From positions 1 to 15,030 of the forward strand of contig CAJGDC010000048.1 in assembly GCA_904502005.1 (NCBI GenBank): a stretch of DNA of 15,030 nucleotides. Direction: 5' to 3'. The position numbers were made by a program, and so were the translations under genes. The DNA comes from an uncultured Alistipes sp. (GTDB lineage: Bacteria; Bacteroidota; Bacteroidia; Bacteroidales; Rikenellaceae). Below are positions 13,936 to 15,030 of this stretch, one piece after another. Numbering within the stretch: position 1 is the stretch's first letter; each line of letters starts with the position of its first letter. The notes beneath the pieces were generated by a model. The model was not told the origin of the DNA, ran no database searches, and saw nothing but the letters and a program-made list of their open reading frames with translations.

Positions 13936-14643
13936 CTATTTGTGTACTAAAGTTCCAATATTCTCACCCTCAAGCACCTTCTGAAGGTTTCCAGGAGTAT
14001 CCATATCAAAAACAATGATGTTCAGCCCATTCTCCTTGCAGAGTGTAAAGGCTGTCATATCCATAATCTTGAGGTTACGAGTATATACCTCATCAAAGGT
14101 TATAGTGTCAAACTTTACAGCTGTAGGGTCCTTCTCTGGGTCGGCAGTGTAGATGCCATCTACACGAGTACCCTTAAAGAATCCGTCTGCCTCAATCTCT
14201 ATACCACGCAATGCAGATGCTGTATCAGTCGAGAAGTATGGGTTTGACGTTCCACCACCGATAATGACTACATAGCCGGCATTGAGATACTCCAACGCCT
14301 TATCCTTTGAGTAGTACTCACCGATAGGCTCCATGCGGATAGATGTGAGCACCTTACACTTCACACCCTCATCAGCGAGCACAGCCTGCAGACCGAGTGA
14401 GTTGATAATTGTGGCAAGCATACCCATCTGGTCGCCCTTTACGCGGTCAAAGCCACGCTTAGCACCCTGCAGACCGCGGAATATATTACCGCCACCAATA
14501 ACGATACCAATCTGCACGCCCATCTCTACGGCATGCTTAATCTGCACGGCATAGCTGCGGAGCTGCTCCATTGAGATACCATATTTCTGCTCTCCCTGGA
14601 GCGACTCGCCACTCAATTTTAGTAGAATTCTCTTATACTGCAT
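13936..14643 (-). CDS. pyrH: UMP kinase
   Basis: PyrH phosphorylates UMP to UDP and is the bacterial hexameric, amino-acid-kinase-fold type. From the ATG at 14643 the product has 235 residues and begins MQYKRILLKLSGES, matching the family start. An in-frame TTG at 14652 would add three residues but is less likely. Visible motifs are KLSGESLQG, IGGGNIFRG near residues 50-58, the GDQMGMLATIINSLGLQ helix, GGGTSNPYFSTDTASALR near 147-164 and DGIYTADPEKDP near 181-192. It is first in a tight operon with the TlpA-like gene and frr, under a promoter at 14680-14713. Confidence 0.95.
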   Translation of the reverse strand: MQYKRILLKLSGESLQGEQKYGISMEQLRSYAVQIKHAVEMGVQIGIVIGGGNIFRGLQGAKRGFDRVKGDQMGMLATIINSLGLQAVLADEGVKCKVLTSIRMEPIGEYYSKDKALEYLNAGYVVIIGGGTSNPYFSTDTASALRGIEIEADGFFKGTRVDGIYTADPEKDPTAVKFDTITFDEVYTRNLKIMDMTAFTLCKENGLNIIVFDMDTPGNLQKVLEGENIGTLVHK

Positions 14644-14668
14644 TGTCTTCAATTCGTTTATAGTTTAC

Positions 14669-14713
14669 CAAATATACTACAAATATACTAATTTTTATTA
14701 TACAACCGCCAAA
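14669..14713 (-). promoter_or_regulatory. Promoter of the pyrH operon with duplicated -7 box
   Basis: On the minus strand TTTG (14710-14713) is followed after 22 nt by TATATTTG (14680-14687). An exact 11-bp tandem copy places a second TATATTTG at 14669-14676. The upstream copy has the better spacing to the -33 element. The ATG is at 14643. Confidence 0.6.
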
Positions 14714-14757
14714 AGTTGCAAAAAATGTAAAAAAACAAGAAAAAAAGGGTGATATGG

Positions 14758-14787
14758 TTGTTATTTGTTAAAAAGTTCGTATATTTG
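14758..14787 (+). promoter_or_regulatory. Promoter of rpmB
   Basis: TTG (14758-14760) and TATATTTG (14780-14787) are separated by 19 nt, matching the Bacteroidota pattern. The predicted start is near 14794, leaving a leader of about 45 nt. The A-rich stretch at 14718-14746 lies between this and the divergent pyrH promoter. Confidence 0.68.
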
Positions 14788-14791
14788 CACG

Positions 14792-14814
14792 CTCTATGGG
14801 ATAATCCCGTAGAG
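14792..14814 (+). promoter_or_regulatory. 5'-terminal leader hairpin of rpmB
   Basis: CTCTATGGGA (14792-14801) pairs with TCCCGTAGAG (14805-14814) through one G-U pair, with a 3-nt loop. The stem begins almost exactly at the predicted transcription start, so the message would open with this hairpin. It may protect the 5' end or be a protein-binding leader; it lacks a T tract and is unlikely to terminate. Confidence 0.6.
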
Positions 14815-14838
14815 AATAATTAAAACACATTAACAAAA

Positions 14839-15030
14839 ATGAAAGTTTGCGAAATCACAGGCAAGGTTGCGATTGTGGGAAACAACGTTTCACACTCGAA
14901 CCACAAGACCAAGCGCAAGTTCAATCCAAACTTGAAGACTAAGCGTTTCTGGTCTGAGGAGGAGGGTCGCTGGATCACCTTGAAGGTATCAGCTGCCGGA
15001 ATCAAAACAATTAACAAGAAGGGTCTTGCT
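14839..15030 (+). CDS. rpmB: Ribosomal protein L28 (partial, 3' end outside window)
   Basis: Sixty-four residues are visible from the ATG at 14839 to the window edge; the whole protein is usually about 80 residues in this group. MKVCEITGKVAIVGNNVSHS, then NHKTKRKFNPNLKTKRFW and WITLKVSAAGIKTINKKG, are the standard L28 pattern. The GNNVSHS-KTKR segment contacts 23S rRNA. It is a component of the large ribosomal subunit and probably leads an operon with further genes beyond the window. Confidence 0.96.
   Translation, partial: MKVCEITGKVAIVGNNVSHSNHKTKRKFNPNLKTKRFWSEEEGRWITLKVSAAGIKTINKKGLA

Noticed and set aside
13936..14652. TTG start codon at 14652 for pyrH
   Set aside because: The ATG three codons later gives the standard family N-terminus; the TTG would only add three residues.

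Overview
The window is a block of mostly housekeeping genes from a member of Bacteroidota, most likely order Bacteroidales. I base this on several signs. Promoter -7 boxes of the form TAnnTTTG sit ahead of many genes, and start codons have A-rich leaders instead of Shine-Dalgarno sequences. DUF4369 lipoproteins (alone or fused to thioredoxin) are present. A RibH-position gene, a TPR protein, recF and DUF721 lie in an order I recall from Bacteroidales. The base composition is moderately AT-rich. I cannot assign a genus; an Alistipes/Rikenellaceae-like lineage is only a guess. There are no tRNAs, rRNAs, insertion sequences, phage genes or CRISPR arrays.

Layout. (1) 1-1745, minus: an acetate kinase gene followed by the 5' part of a phosphotransacylase gene whose product looks more like phosphate butyryltransferase than classical Pta. 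(2) 1781-4540, minus: a B12-dependent class II ribonucleotide reductase (nrdJ) with a clear promoter, a leader hairpin and a strong terminator. (3) 4570-5586, minus: a secreted nucleoside hydrolase, divergent from (4) a COG0731-type radical SAM protein at 5670-6416. (5) 6420-6648: an unusual run of short perfect hairpins around a bidirectional terminator. (6) 6676-7830, minus: a shortened, probably non-catalytic lumazine-synthase-like protein and a membrane-anchored TPR protein. (7) 7971-12672, plus: recF, a DciA-like DUF721 gene, coaD, lpxD, a DUF4369 lipoprotein and a DUF4369-thioredoxin lipoprotein, ending at an 18-bp perfect-stem terminator. (8) 12777-14713, minus: pyrH, a TlpA-like thioredoxin and frr as one tight operon. 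(9) 14758-15030, plus: promoter, leader hairpin and the start of rpmB (ribosomal protein L28).

How the genes fit together. The ackA/phosphotransacylase pair gives substrate-level ATP from acyl-CoA. NrdJ makes deoxyribonucleotides, and the secreted hydrolase and UMP kinase touch nucleoside salvage and pyrimidine supply. RecF and DUF721 serve replication and repair; CoaD makes CoA and LpxD makes lipid A. The DUF4369/TlpA proteins are probably envelope thiol-redox factors. Frr, PyrH and L28 are translation-related or growth-linked genes.

I do not see a self-evident new multi-gene system. The points most worth a second look are the degenerate RibH-like protein in the ribH position, the hairpin cluster beside it, a Gly-to-Cys change in the RecF Walker A loop, the acetate kinase plus Ptb-like pairing, a TlpA gene between pyrH and frr, and several leader or promoter structures.
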